The notes under the pieces are model-generated. The model saw nothing but the letters and a program-made list of their open reading frames with translations, ran no database searches and had not been told where the DNA came from. Of a stretch of 64,000 nucleotides of DNA, positions 36,494 through 45,090 are shown piece after piece (the first letter of the stretch is position 1; each line of letters begins with the position of its first letter). The translations under genes were made by a program, and so were the position numbers. This stretch comes from Bacillus pumilus (GTDB lineage: Bacteria; Bacillota; Bacilli; Bacillales; Bacillaceae): the NCBI RefSeq assembly GCF_009937765.1, contig NZ_CP047089.1, positions 2,540,272-2,604,271 on the forward strand, read 5' to 3'.

Positions 36494-37462
36494 ATGAGTA
36501 AAAATTTCTGGCGTGATTTACCGCGGCCATTTTTTATATTAGCACCAATGGAAGAAGTAACAGATGTTGTGTTTCGTCATGTTGTGAGTGAGGCGGCGAG
36601 ACCGGATGTGTTTTTTACAGAGTTTACGAACAGTGAGAGTTATTGCCACCCTGATGGTATTCAAAGTGTGAAGGGGCGTTTAACGTTTACAGAGGATGAG
36701 CAGCCGATTGTTGCTCATATTTGGGGAGACAAGCCTGAGAACTTTAGACAGATGAGCATTGGAATGGCGGAATTAGGTTTTCAGGGGCTTGATATTAATA
36801 TGGGCTGTCCTGTCCCGAATGTCACACAAAACGGGAAGGGCAGTGGATTGATTCTACGCCCAGATGTTGCGGCAGAGCTGATTCAAGCGGCAAAAGCAGG
36901 GGGATTACCTGTTAGCGTCAAAACAAGACTTGGTTTTACAGAAGTCGATGAATGGCGCGGGTGGCTAAGACACATTTTGGAGCAAGGTATTGTGAATTTA
37001 TCGATCCACCTTCGTACAAGAAAAGAAATGAGCCAGGTGGATGCGCATTGGGAGCTCATTCCTGAGATCAAAAAACTTCGTGATGAAGTAGCACCTGATA
37101 CGCTTTTGACGATCAATGGTGATATTCCTGATCGTCAAACGGGCTTAAGGCTCGCTGAACAGTATGGAGTGGACGGAGTAATGATTGGGCGCGGGATTTT
37201 CCATAACCCATTTGCTTTTGAAAAAGAGCCGAAGGAGCATACAAGTGATGAATTGCTTGGTCTATTAAGATTACATCTTGACCTTCATGATCAATATTCC
37301 TCATTAGGCTTGCGTCCATTCAAGGCGTTGCATCGTTTTTTTAAGATTTATGTAAAAGGATTCAGAGGAGCGAGCTTCCTAAGAAACCAATTAATGAACA
37401 CCTCATCAACAGATGAAGTGCGTGCAATGCTGGATGAATTTGAAGCAAGAAATCAAGAATAA
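36494..37462 (+). CDS. tRNA-dihydrouridine synthase family protein
   Basis: 322 residues. Flavin-dependent TIM barrel with the Dus signature [10 protein letters not shown] at the N-terminus, NMGCP carrying the catalytic cysteine, [15 protein letters not shown] and [13 protein letters not shown] near the C-terminal end of the barrel, then a short helical tRNA-binding region. It reduces uridine to dihydrouridine in tRNA. ATG 36494 begins the conserved part; the AGAGG before it is 13-14 bases away, so initiation may be weak. It is a Dus paralogue additional to the DusB-type gene normally found near folate genes in Bacillus. Confidence 0.85.
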   Translation: MSKNFWRDLPRPFFILAPMEEVTDVVFRHVVSEAARPDVFFTEFTNSESYCHPDGIQSVKGRLTFTEDEQPIVAHIWGDKPENFRQMSIGMAELGFQGLDINMGCPVPNVTQNGKGSGLILRPDVAAELIQAAKAGGLPVSVKTRLGFTEVDEWRGWLRHILEQGIVNLSIHLRTRKEMSQVDAHWELIPEIKKLRDEVAPDTLLTINGDIPDRQTGLRLAEQYGVDGVMIGRGIFHNPFAFEKEPKEHTSDELLGLLRLHLDLHDQYSSLGLRPFKALHRFFKIYVKGFRGASFLRNQLMNTSSTDEVRAMLDEFEARNQE

Positions 37463-37473
37463 TCATGACCACC

Positions 37474-37502
37474 AAGAGAAGGAGAAACCCTTCTCTTTTT
37501 TT
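37474..37502 (+). terminator. Terminator of the dus gene
   Basis: Stem AAGAGAAGG / CCTTCTCTT followed by a T run, 12 bases after the stop. Confidence 0.85.
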
Positions 37503-37575
37503 ATTAAATAGGACTATTAAACTAGTTCTCTCAAATGGTAAAATGAGATAGAAATAGCAATTGGAGGTATTTTAT

Positions 37576-38433
37576 TTGAAACCATTCTGGGATACAGAAA
37601 TAGAAAGTGATGAAACATTTAAGAAAATCAATGAGAAAGGCATTGCAAAAGCGGAAAAGAAGCTAGGTGTCATCCTGCCTGATACATATAAGAAACTCAT
37701 CCTTGAACAAAATGGCGGTTATACCCTGCACAATGCTTTTCCAACGGACCAGCCGAATGGATGGGCAGAGGATCATGTGTCATTTGATCATTTAAGAGGT
37801 ATTTCCAAAGGCGAAGGCATCATGGACAGTGATTATTTAATAGAAGAATGGGAATTACCTGAGGGACTTGTACTCATTTGTGGGGATGGTCATACATGGA
37901 TTGCATTAGATTATAGAGAAACAAAGAAGCATCCGCCGATTCACTACTTTGATCTAGAATATGAGACGGATTTTAAATTAGCAGATTCGTTTGATGAATT
38001 GATTGCGGGGCATTATACCGCAGAAGATATCGAAGAAGATGGGATGTCAGATGAAGAGTGGCAGGCTGAATATGAAAAGCAAAATCCACCACTATCAAAA
38101 GAAGAAGTGAAAGAAATATTGAAGACTCGAGACCCTGAGGCACTTCATAAAATTGTATTTTTTCATTTAGAACAAATTGATGATATCAAGTGGTTTTTTT
38201 CAGAAGTAGAAACTTTTATGAACTCCATTCAAGACGAAAATATGTTAGTAACTGCTGGCTGGGCGCTTAGTACGATCCTTACACTGAATGCTGTGGTGAT
38301 TAAGCAGAATGACGATGTTTTTCAAAGTGCACGTCGTTTTGCAGAGCAATTGAATCAATCAGAAATAGAAGAAATGCATGAAATCGCTTTTAGTATATCA
38401 TTATGGTTGGAATTTGATTTGGAAGAGCAATAA
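37576..38433 (+). CDS. SMI1/KNR4 (SUKH) family protein
   Basis: 285 residues from TTG 37576, 7 bases after GGAGGT. Residues 10-150 are a SUKH fold: GIAKAEKKLGVILPDTYK, LEQNGGYTL, the LPEGLVLICGDGHTWIALDYR core and a late FDELI. The remaining ~130 residues are helical and acidic. SUKH proteins are the commonest immunity proteins of contact-dependent polymorphic toxins, but no toxin gene is adjacent; a stand-alone role is possible. It lies next to the defence island. Confidence 0.75.
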   Translation: MKPFWDTEIESDETFKKINEKGIAKAEKKLGVILPDTYKKLILEQNGGYTLHNAFPTDQPNGWAEDHVSFDHLRGISKGEGIMDSDYLIEEWELPEGLVLICGDGHTWIALDYRETKKHPPIHYFDLEYETDFKLADSFDELIAGHYTAEDIEEDGMSDEEWQAEYEKQNPPLSKEEVKEILKTRDPEALHKIVFFHLEQIDDIKWFFSEVETFMNSIQDENMLVTAGWALSTILTLNAVVIKQNDDVFQSARRFAEQLNQSEIEEMHEIAFSISLWLEFDLEEQ

Positions 38434-38454
38434 GAATATCTATTTAATATAAAA

Positions 38455-38479
38455 AACCCCCCTTTTCAAAAAGGGGGTT
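38455..38479. terminator. Bidirectional terminator
   Basis: G/C-rich stem AACCCCC / GGGGGTT with a TTTTC-AAAAA interior, between the convergent SUKH gene and the acidic hypothetical gene. A run of A to its left supplies the T run for the minus strand. Confidence 0.8.
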
Positions 38480-38491
38480 CACACCAACTAC

Positions 38492-38863
38492 TTACTCCGC
38501 ACTCTCCTCAACTTCACGACTATCCTCTGTTTCACCAATATAAATAGGACCGTTTGCATGGTCGAGTCGGATTGGCCATTCGTATGGAATTTGAAGTCGT
38601 TTAGCAATACCTCTCCAGAATTTTGTGGAATCATATTCAAATTCTTGGAAGTCTTTTAATAAGTCTTTGTAAGACGAGCCATCAAATTGAATGAACATGT
38701 CTTGAAGGCGTATGAACGCAACATGTCTCACTTCTAATGCTGCCGCAGCCTCCATTTCTTCTTCTGTTGCTTCTCCAATGATTGTTCCTGCGGGTGGAAT
38801 CATGTCGTATACGTTAAATTCCTCTTCTTCTTCGTGTGCTGCATTGTGCTGTTGATCTGACAT
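38492..38863 (-). CDS. Hypothetical acidic protein
   Basis: 123 residues, not recognised. Strongly acidic at the N-terminus (EEEEEF) and the C-terminus, with a more hydrophobic and basic centre (HVAFIRLQDMFIQFDGSSY, then FWRGIAKRLQIPYEWP). No signal peptide or membrane segment; no known motif. ATG 38863 follows AAAAGGAGTGA at a good distance, so it is very probably translated. It stands alone on the minus strand, sharing a terminator with the SUKH gene. Confidence 0.7.
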   Translation of the reverse strand: MSDQQHNAAHEEEEEFNVYDMIPPAGTIIGEATEEEMEAAAALEVRHVAFIRLQDMFIQFDGSSYKDLLKDFQEFEYDSTKFWRGIAKRLQIPYEWPIRLDHANGPIYIGETEDSREVEESAE

Positions 38864-38999
38864 TTCTCTTCACTCCTTTTAGTCTTCATCAAGCTTTTAT
38901 TCGTGCTTACTTTTATTATCGGAAGGAAATGCGAAATGTGGAATGAAAAAAGAAGCAGATTCACAATACTTGCTTTTTCTTCTTGAATCTTTTATGATT

Positions 39000-39020
39000 A
39001 ATTACAGATATAAAAGATCT
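39000..39020. promoter_or_regulatory. Candidate Rrf2 operator 1
   Basis: A 21-base block beginning AATTACAGATAT lies 27 bases before the Rrf2 gene and matches 16 of 21 bases of a block before the oxidoreductase gene (39498-39518). A repeated, AT-rich site ahead of both genes suggests the regulator binds here. Confidence 0.5.
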
Positions 39021-39046
39021 ATAATGGATAGAAAGGAAATCTTCTG

Positions 39047-39484
39047 ATGAAATATTCTAAAGCGACCAACTATGCGCTGCATACAATGGTGTTTTTAACG
39101 CTTGCTCCAAAGGGAAAAGCAATTGGCGTTGAGCCTCTGGCTAAGATGCAAGACCTTTCAGCCACTTATTTATCCAAAATTTTAACAAAGCTTGTGAAGG
39201 CAGGATTGATTGAATCAACACCTGGCGCAAAAGGTGGTTACACCATTCTGAAAAAGAAGGAGGACATTTCGTTTTTAGATGTCATTCAGGCGGTAGAAGG
39301 TCAAACCAATTTATTTCGTTGTTCCTTAGAACATGATTCTTTCATGCCTCATGATGGCTGTTTGATTGAACAAGCCATGCAGGATGTTGAAACGAAAATG
39401 CAGGAAACACTTAGTCAAAAGCGGTTAGTTGATATCGCTAGCCAAATTGAGCAAACAGAAAAAAATCCATTTTTCAAGATGTGA
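39047..39484 (+). CDS. Rrf2-family transcriptional regulator
   Basis: 145 residues. N-terminal winged helix typical of Rrf2 (MKYSKATNYALHTM, then SATYLSKILTKLVKAGLI and PGAKGGY). Only two cysteines are present (Cys92 and Cys105), not the three-cysteine cluster site of IscR, so a thiol switch is more likely than an iron-sulfur sensor. ATG 39047 follows AAAGGAAA. It precedes a thioredoxin-reductase-like flavoprotein, which it probably controls through the shared 21-base block. Confidence 0.85.
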   Translation: MKYSKATNYALHTMVFLTLAPKGKAIGVEPLAKMQDLSATYLSKILTKLVKAGLIESTPGAKGGYTILKKKEDISFLDVIQAVEGQTNLFRCSLEHDSFMPHDGCLIEQAMQDVETKMQETLSQKRLVDIASQIEQTEKNPFFKM

Positions 39485-39497
39485 TTTTTTTTGAACA

Positions 39498-39518
39498 AAT
39501 TATAGATATTAAGAGTCT
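39498..39518. promoter_or_regulatory. Candidate Rrf2 operator 2
   Basis: A block beginning AATTATAGATAT matches operator 1 in 16 of 21 positions and lies 31 bases before the oxidoreductase start. Confidence 0.5.
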
Positions 39519-39549
39519 TTAAAGTCTTGAATAAAAAGGAGAGATTGAT

Positions 39550-40464
39550 ATGTTATTAGATTGTGCCATCATTGGAGGCGGACCAGCTGGATTAAGCGCA
39601 GCACTTGTTGTGGGGCGAGGCAGAAAACAGGTCATTGTATTCGATGACGAGTTACCGAGAAATCGAGTGACTCAGGAATCACATGGATTTATTACAAACG
39701 ATGGAATGACACCGTTTGAGATCAGACAAGCGGGAGAAGCAGATCTTCAAAACTACCCCCATATCCAAATCAAACGAAGTAGGATTGTTGAAATACAAAA
39801 AAATGAGGACAACTTTGCCTTACTGACACAAGAGGGAGAAAGGTTTGAAGCGAAGAAAATCATATTGGCAACAGGACTAAAGGATATACTGCCAGAGATG
39901 AAGGGGATTCATGAAGTGTATGGAAAGACGTTGTTTAGCTGTCCTTTCTGTGATGGCTGGGAGCTAAAGGACAAGCCGCTTGCGCTCATTGCGGAGAATT
40001 CACGTGCTTTGCATATGGCTAAACTTCTTTCCAATTGGACAAAGGATTTAATTGTGTTTACGAATGGGAAGCAAGTGTTTGCTGAAGAGGAGAAAACATT
40101 GCTATCAGCTCATTCTATCCAAGTCATTGATGTACCGATTATGTCCATTCATCATGAGAATGGACATATGCACTCTCTTCACCTTGCGAATGGGGAAACA
40201 GTGAATAGAGAAGGCGGATTTGTCGCAAGTGAATTTAAGCAGTCAGCTCCATTTGCTGAAATATTAGGCTGTCAAATGACGAAAAATGGCGGCATTGAAA
40301 CAGATATTCTTGGACGTACAACCGTCAGCGGTGTCTTTGCATGCGGTGACAATTTAGGCGGCCCTGCTCAACTTGTTCTTGCCGCAGCTGCTGGTAGCCA
40401 AGCAGGAATGGGCGTCATTCATGAACTCGTACAAGAGGAGTTTCAAGAAAAAACATCTCTATAA
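39550..40464 (+). CDS. NAD(P)/FAD-dependent oxidoreductase, thioredoxin-reductase-like
   Basis: 304 residues, shorter than TrxB by only a few residues. FAD-binding GGGPAGLSAAL at residue 9, a redox pair in SCPFCDG near 138-143, and the FAD-closing GVFACGDN near 266. The NADPH-site GxGxxA motif expected after the CxxC is not evident (LIAENSRALHMA instead), so NADPH use is doubtful. ATG 39550 follows AAAGGAGAGA. Paired with an upstream Rrf2 regulator, as often seen for thiol-stress flavoproteins. Confidence 0.82.
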   Translation: MLLDCAIIGGGPAGLSAALVVGRGRKQVIVFDDELPRNRVTQESHGFITNDGMTPFEIRQAGEADLQNYPHIQIKRSRIVEIQKNEDNFALLTQEGERFEAKKIILATGLKDILPEMKGIHEVYGKTLFSCPFCDGWELKDKPLALIAENSRALHMAKLLSNWTKDLIVFTNGKQVFAEEEKTLLSAHSIQVIDVPIMSIHHENGHMHSLHLANGETVNREGGFVASEFKQSAPFAEILGCQMTKNGGIETDILGRTTVSGVFACGDNLGGPAQLVLAAAAGSQAGMGVIHELVQEEFQEKTSL

Positions 40465-40475
40465 AAGAGATGTTT
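40451..40475. terminator. Short bidirectional terminator
   Basis: Stem AAACATCTCT / AGAGATGTTT, overlapping the oxidoreductase stop codon and the end of the convergent small membrane-protein gene. Confidence 0.6.
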
Positions 40476-40674
40476 AGCGATGAACGGTTTTCCGTTTTAC
40501 TAAAATGTGAGCTTTCCATTCAAAAAGTGCGTAGATGACAAAGAAGATCAAAATCCAGCTGCTGACATCTACCCAGACATTGGAAAGATGAATGACATTT
40601 ACCTGATCAAGTCCAGCCTGTATCCACATAGTGATCAATGCGGTGAGGAACATCTTTAAAAACCATTTTTTCAA
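40474..40674 (-). CDS. Small two-helix membrane protein
   Basis: 66 residues from TTG 40674, which sits 9 bases after a strong GGAGG on the minus strand. Two hydrophobic segments are visible (about 6-20 and 33-53), separated by a polar loop (AGLDQVNVIHLSN) and ending in a basic tail KRKTVHR. No family recognised; the size and layout resemble many small Bacillus membrane proteins of unknown role. Confidence 0.6.
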   Translation of the reverse strand: MKKWFLKMFLTALITMWIQAGLDQVNVIHLSNVWVDVSSWILIFFVIYALFEWKAHILVKRKTVHR

Positions 40675-40787
40675 TTGGTCACACCTCCATCTCTTTCTAT
40701 CATATAAGAAATGACAGTTTATTTCCAATTGTATTTCCATCAGTTTCAACGGTAAAATAAGAAATAAAATCAATGGAAGGACATGAA

Positions 40788-41435
40788 ATGAGCGATCAAA
40801 CCACTAGTTTTTTAAAAAGTCATTTTCCTGATCTTGTCCTCACGCCGCCTCTTTTTTATGAATGGCCTTTTGGGCTTCGCTTTGAAGTGGCAGATTGGTC
40901 ATTAGGAGAAGAATCGGTTGTATTAGAAAAAGCAGGGGATCGTGCTTTGAAAATTGTCAGATATGCTTTTGATCCAGAAGACGATATTCTATTTGTCACG
41001 GATGTCTATACGCAGCATGAACATGAATTAATGAAGCAAAAGCTCCTAGTCTATCAAAAATATGTTCGCCGGCAAGTACGCAAACGATTGCGTCACGAGC
41101 TTTTGACCTATGTCATATCAGAACTAGATGAGCCCCTGACCTTGGAGAGATTTACGTTGACATGCCAGCTGCAAGATATACGATTACGCCCACTGCTGCA
41201 TGCCATATGCCAAGAGGATTTCTATGCACCGAATCAAATTTTGAACGGGAAGCTTGGTTATGAAATTTATCTCATCAATCTCTCAAAACAGATGATTTTC
41301 CACTTATATGATGATCGAGGCTGTGATCTTATTGCGGCAGATACTGAGCGTCTTCGACCCGTCTATGAAGGCTTACAGCACTGGCTATTAGACTATGACC
41401 GCCCTCAGATGGATCAGTTGTTTACAGAGAAATAA
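40788..41435 (+). CDS. DUF3885-like protein
   Basis: 215 residues from ATG 40788, preceded at 6 bases by GGAAGGA; an ATG at 40773 overlaps that ribosome site. The C-terminal NLSKQMIFHLYDDRGCDLIA, followed by LRPVYEGLQHWLLDYDR, is what I know from the DUF3885 family, a Firmicutes family of unknown function. No membrane segment or catalytic motif seen. It stands alone and ends in a clear terminator. Confidence 0.7.
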   Translation: MSDQTTSFLKSHFPDLVLTPPLFYEWPFGLRFEVADWSLGEESVVLEKAGDRALKIVRYAFDPEDDILFVTDVYTQHEHELMKQKLLVYQKYVRRQVRKRLRHELLTYVISELDEPLTLERFTLTCQLQDIRLRPLLHAICQEDFYAPNQILNGKLGYEIYLINLSKQMIFHLYDDRGCDLIAADTERLRPVYEGLQHWLLDYDRPQMDQLFTEK

Positions 41436-41439
41436 GAAA

Positions 41440-41471
41440 ACCGCACTTTTGACAAGTGCGGTTCTGTTTTA
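41440..41471. terminator. Terminator between the DUF3885-like gene and licH
   Basis: Ten-base stem AACCGCACTT / AAGTGCGGTT with a 5-base loop and CTGTTTT after it, between convergent genes. Confidence 0.85.
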
Positions 41472-42797
41472 TGCTTCTACTTTATTGAAGAATTGTGGTA
41501 AATATTCTTTGTGTGCTTCTAGCATCTCATCTAGGATGCTTTTTGCAATCGCATCTGATGGGACGAGCGGGTTGATCGTCATTGCGACAAGTGCTGTGTT
41601 GTAATCGCCTGTCACGGCTGCTTCAGCGGCAACACGTTCAAAGGATTTAATTTGAGAAATCAGTCCTTTGACTGCGACTGGCATTTCACCAACAGCGATT
41701 GGTTTAGGGCCATCTTTTGTGATGACGCAGTTCAGTTCTACAGCAGAATCATTCGGAATGTCACTGATGGCACCATTGTTAATGGTGTTCACAGGCTGAA
41801 TGTCATGCTTGTCGTTATAAATCGATGCAATCAAGTTACAAGCAGCATCACTGTAGTAGGCACCGCCTCGTTTTTCAAGCTGTGGCGGCTTGATATCAAG
41901 ATCAGGGTCTTTGTACAGTTCGAACAAGTCATTTTCAAGTGCACGAACGACTTCTGCACGAGTTCCTTCATTCTCCGCTGCTTTCTTTTCCTCAGCCAGC
42001 ATATCACTTGTTTTGTAGTAGTAGCGGTGATATGGACATGGAATCACGCCAAGTCCTTTTAAGAAATCAGCATCCCACGGAATGGCTTGAATATTGTTCA
42101 TTGACATCGTAGAGTTTGGATCTGCCATGTCTTCGATGACTTGATCCATGATGCTTTTACCATCTAAGAATACGTTGAGTCCGAAGACCATATGGTTTAA
42201 TCCAGCAAAGCTGACTTCGACTCTGCTTGCGTCGACATCAAGTCCTTTGGCAATGCCCATGCGAATGCCGATTGGCACGTTGCATAAGCCAACAACTTTG
42301 CGATGGTTTGAATAGCGAAGAACAGCTTCTGTGACCATACCAGCTGGGTTGGTGAAATTCACAAGCCATGCATCTGGGCATAGTTCTTCAATGTCTTTCA
42401 CAATATCCAAAATGACTGGAATGGTACGAAGTCCTTTGAATAGACCTCCTGGACCATTCGTTTCCTGACCAATGACATCATATTTTAAAGGAATGCGTTC
42501 ATCCTTCATACGTGCTTCAAGAAGTCCGACACGGAATTGTGTTGTGACGAAGTCAGCGCCCGCAAGCGCTTTTCGGCGATCTAATGTTAAATGAACATCG
42601 ATTGGAAGTCCTGCTTTTTTGACCATTCGTTTTGCAAGATCTCCGACGATTTCAAGCTTTTCTTTTCCTGCTTCAATATCGACAAGCCAAAGCTCGCTAA
42701 TCGGAAATTCATCGTACCGTTTAATAAATCCTTCTACAAGCTCTGGTGTATAGCTTGATCCTCCGCCAATTGTGACAACCTTTAATCCTTTTGCCAT
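41469..42797 (-). CDS. licH: 6-phospho-beta-glucosidase LicH (GH4)
   Basis: 442 residues from ATG 42797 (7 bases after GGAGGTG), the same length as B. subtilis LicH. GH4 family, using NAD and a divalent metal: Rossmann start VVTIGGGSSYTPE, then VTTQFRVG, QETNGPGG, the metal-site NFTNPAG, LCNVPIG and NHMVFG. It hydrolyses phosphorylated cellobiose/lichenan oligosaccharides after PTS uptake. Unlike B. subtilis licBCAH there is no PTS gene beside it; an RpiR-type regulator is divergent and is the likely controller. Confidence 0.9.
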   Translation of the reverse strand: MAKGLKVVTIGGGSSYTPELVEGFIKRYDEFPISELWLVDIEAGKEKLEIVGDLAKRMVKKAGLPIDVHLTLDRRKALAGADFVTTQFRVGLLEARMKDERIPLKYDVIGQETNGPGGLFKGLRTIPVILDIVKDIEELCPDAWLVNFTNPAGMVTEAVLRYSNHRKVVGLCNVPIGIRMGIAKGLDVDASRVEVSFAGLNHMVFGLNVFLDGKSIMDQVIEDMADPNSTMSMNNIQAIPWDADFLKGLGVIPCPYHRYYYKTSDMLAEEKKAAENEGTRAEVVRALENDLFELYKDPDLDIKPPQLEKRGGAYYSDAACNLIASIYNDKHDIQPVNTINNGAISDIPNDSAVELNCVITKDGPKPIAVGEMPVAVKGLISQIKSFERVAAEAAVTGDYNTALVAMTINPLVPSDAIAKSILDEMLEAHKEYLPQFFNKVEA

Positions 42798-42996
42798 GTG
42801 CTGCACCTCCGAATAATGTAACGCGCAATGTTATAATAGAGAAAAGCCAATTCTTTTGTTTGTACATCTATAGCTTATCGTGAGAGCGTCTCGTGCGTAA
42901 ATGACTTCAGCGTCTTTAGGCAAGGGTGCCTTATTTAGAGAATTGTTACATAAAAGAAACACATTGTGACATGCTGTTGGAGAAAGGGGAAGTCAG

Positions 42997-43728
42997 ATGT
43001 TTTCAAGTGAGGTTATTTCCAGCTTTAATGAACTAGAAAGCGCTTTATACCGATACATCATGGAAAACAGTGAAAAGGTCGTGTATATGAGAATTCGGGA
43101 CTTAGCAGATGCAGCCCATATCTCCACCTCGTCTGTCCTTCGCTTTTGCCGAAAAGTGAATTGTGAAGGTTTTTCAGAGTTTAAAGTGAAACTCAAAATG
43201 TATTTAGAATCAGAGCGGACACCTACTTTAAAAAGCACCCAGCACTTTTTATATGAATTTATTGAACGTACCCTAAAAGGGGACTTTGAAGGAAAGATTA
43301 AAGAGGCAGCAAGGCTCATTGCCGATGCAAAAAATGTGCTCTTTATCGGCACTGGCAGCTCTGGTATTTTGGCACAGTATGGGGCGAGATACTTTTCAAG
43401 TCTTGAGAAATTTTCATTTTACATCAATGATCCGTTTTTCCCGATGAATATGCAGTATTTAGACAATAGTGTAACCATTGTGCTGTCTGTATCCGGGGAG
43501 AACAGTATTACGATTGATCATATTTCGAAGTTAAAAAGAGAAGGAAGCAAAATCATTAGTATTACAAACAATCAGCACTGCACGATTTCACGCATTTCAG
43601 ATTTAAACATTGCTTATTACGTGACAGACGAACGGGTTCATAGAGCCAATATTACGACACAGACGCCAGTTGTGTATATTTTAGAAGCGATGGCGCGTGA
43701 TATGTTCACAATGTTAAAGGAAAAGTAA
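42997..43728 (+). CDS. RpiR/MurR-family transcriptional regulator
   Basis: 243 residues. N-terminal helix-turn-helix of the RpiR type (LADAAHISTSSVLRFCRKVNCEGFSEFK) and a C-terminal SIS sugar-phosphate-binding domain beginning at NVLFIGTGSSG near residue 112. ATG 42997 follows AAAGGGGAAG. Divergent from licH with a 199-base shared region, so it probably controls licH in response to a phospho-sugar. A short TAAC-N7-GTTA inverted repeat near 42816-42830 could be an operator, but this is weak. Confidence 0.85.
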   Translation: MFSSEVISSFNELESALYRYIMENSEKVVYMRIRDLADAAHISTSSVLRFCRKVNCEGFSEFKVKLKMYLESERTPTLKSTQHFLYEFIERTLKGDFEGKIKEAARLIADAKNVLFIGTGSSGILAQYGARYFSSLEKFSFYINDPFFPMNMQYLDNSVTIVLSVSGENSITIDHISKLKREGSKIISITNNQHCTISRISDLNIAYYVTDERVHRANITTQTPVVYILEAMARDMFTMLKEK

Positions 43729-43729
43729 A

Positions 43730-43763
43730 AGAGCCGCTGCACGAATCAGCCGCTCTCTTTTTT
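43730..43763. terminator. Terminator between the RpiR gene and an MFS gene
   Basis: Stem AGAGCCGCTG / CAGCCGCTCT with one mismatch, followed by CTTTTTT; it overlaps the 3' end of the convergent MFS gene. Confidence 0.75.
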
Positions 43764-44945
43764 CTGCTTCATAAAAGAGAGGATGGCAATCCCGGAACAG
43801 ACGAGTACAAACAAACCGCCTAGCAAATACACAAATCTCGTCCCGAATGCATCTGCAATCAATCCAACAAAGAAAATAGATAAACTGACAGATATAGAAG
43901 AGAGGACGTATTGAGCAGAATACACCTTTGATAAATCATGGACTGGCGTTTCCGTTTGAAGAATGGTTTGCTGTGAAACATCTCGAATTTGATAGGCAGG
44001 CCCCATCAAAATACAAAGAAGCAACGCAAGCCATGGCAGGCTGTTCAGCGAAAACAGAATGGTTAGCACTGCATAAATAAAAGAGCCTGCTGCCATAAAG
44101 AGAAGAAGTTGTTTTTGAATAAAACGGCTCAGCCATGCAGCCAAGAGCCCGCCTATAATGGCACCTATATAATAAGCAGCATTGATAAATCCCCACCATT
44201 CCTCACCTTGCTTTAAAACAAGTGTGACAAAGGCAAGTGTAACCGGTCCGACCCATAAAGCACCTGCAATATTTTCACAAACATCCATGAAGGTCAGAGT
44301 ACGCACTGTTTTGTTTGTCCAAATCATCTTCCAGCCATCCTTGAATCTGTTCATCGTATCTGCCTTTTGGACCGTGTCTTCTTGCTTGAGTAGAGAAAGA
44401 ACAGGGAGGATAAATAGATAAGACAACACAATCATGAAACAAGAGGCCCACATTAAATAAAATGGACCAAGCAATAGGACAAGCATTCCAGTAAACGAAT
44501 AGCCAGCAATTTGAACAGATTGATAAAAAACGGAGGCTGTACTGTTCGCTTTCACAAGCTGATTTGCTGGCACAAGTATCGGCATGATGGCCTGTAATAA
44601 AGGACTAATGAATCCGCCTGTGATGGAGATTAAAATGAACGCACTAAACAGCCAGACCAGATGCTGCTGAAAGAAATGAAATTGGGTTGTGAACACAACG
44701 AGCATCGCAATCCGAAAAAGAGGGACCCATTTCAATAGACGATCGGCTTGAAAGTGAGCGGTCAAAACAGGAGAAATAAGCCCAGCGAATAACTGACATA
44801 GCGTTCTTATTAGCGGAAATACTGCCGCATAGGCAACAGATTGTGTATCTTGATAAATAACTAACGTGATAATCATCAAAAATAGAATATCACTCAGCAT
44901 GAGAAGGCTTTTACTGCCTGTATAGTACCAAAACTTATTTCCCAT
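43746..44945 (-). CDS. MFS transporter (drug-efflux-like)
   Basis: 399 residues from ATG 44945, about 10 bases after AAAGGAG; an in-frame TTG two codons earlier is also possible. Twelve hydrophobic segments, of the MFS group that includes macrolide exporters and enterobactin exporters (GAIIGGLLAAWLSRF, AYQIRDVSQQ). Substrate unknown. It stands alone between convergent terminators, with no linked biosynthetic gene or regulator. Confidence 0.75.
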   Translation of the reverse strand: MGNKFWYYTGSKSLLMLSDILFLMIITLVIYQDTQSVAYAAVFPLIRTLCQLFAGLISPVLTAHFQADRLLKWVPLFRIAMLVVFTTQFHFFQQHLVWLFSAFILISITGGFISPLLQAIMPILVPANQLVKANSTASVFYQSVQIAGYSFTGMLVLLLGPFYLMWASCFMIVLSYLFILPVLSLLKQEDTVQKADTMNRFKDGWKMIWTNKTVRTLTFMDVCENIAGALWVGPVTLAFVTLVLKQGEEWWGFINAAYYIGAIIGGLLAAWLSRFIQKQLLLFMAAGSFIYAVLTILFSLNSLPWLALLLCILMGPAYQIRDVSQQTILQTETPVHDLSKVYSAQYVLSSISVSLSIFFVGLIADAFGTRFVYLLGGLFVLVCSGIAILSFMKQKKESG

Positions 44946-45090
44946 ATCCAACCGGCTCCTTTCCAAAAACAAGTTTAGTATAGCATGGTGATGAAGGGGC
45001 TAGAGGCTTTCCATTGAAAAATACATCTTAAGGATGAGAGGATTGTGATAAGCTAAATGAAGGACATTGTAAGGAAAGGGGTTCAAATCA

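Noticed and set aside
42805..42840. TATAAT and short inverted repeat between licH and the RpiR gene as a definite promoter/operator
   Set aside because: No -35 box at proper spacing on either strand and the repeat is only four bases per arm, so it is noted but not listed as a feature.
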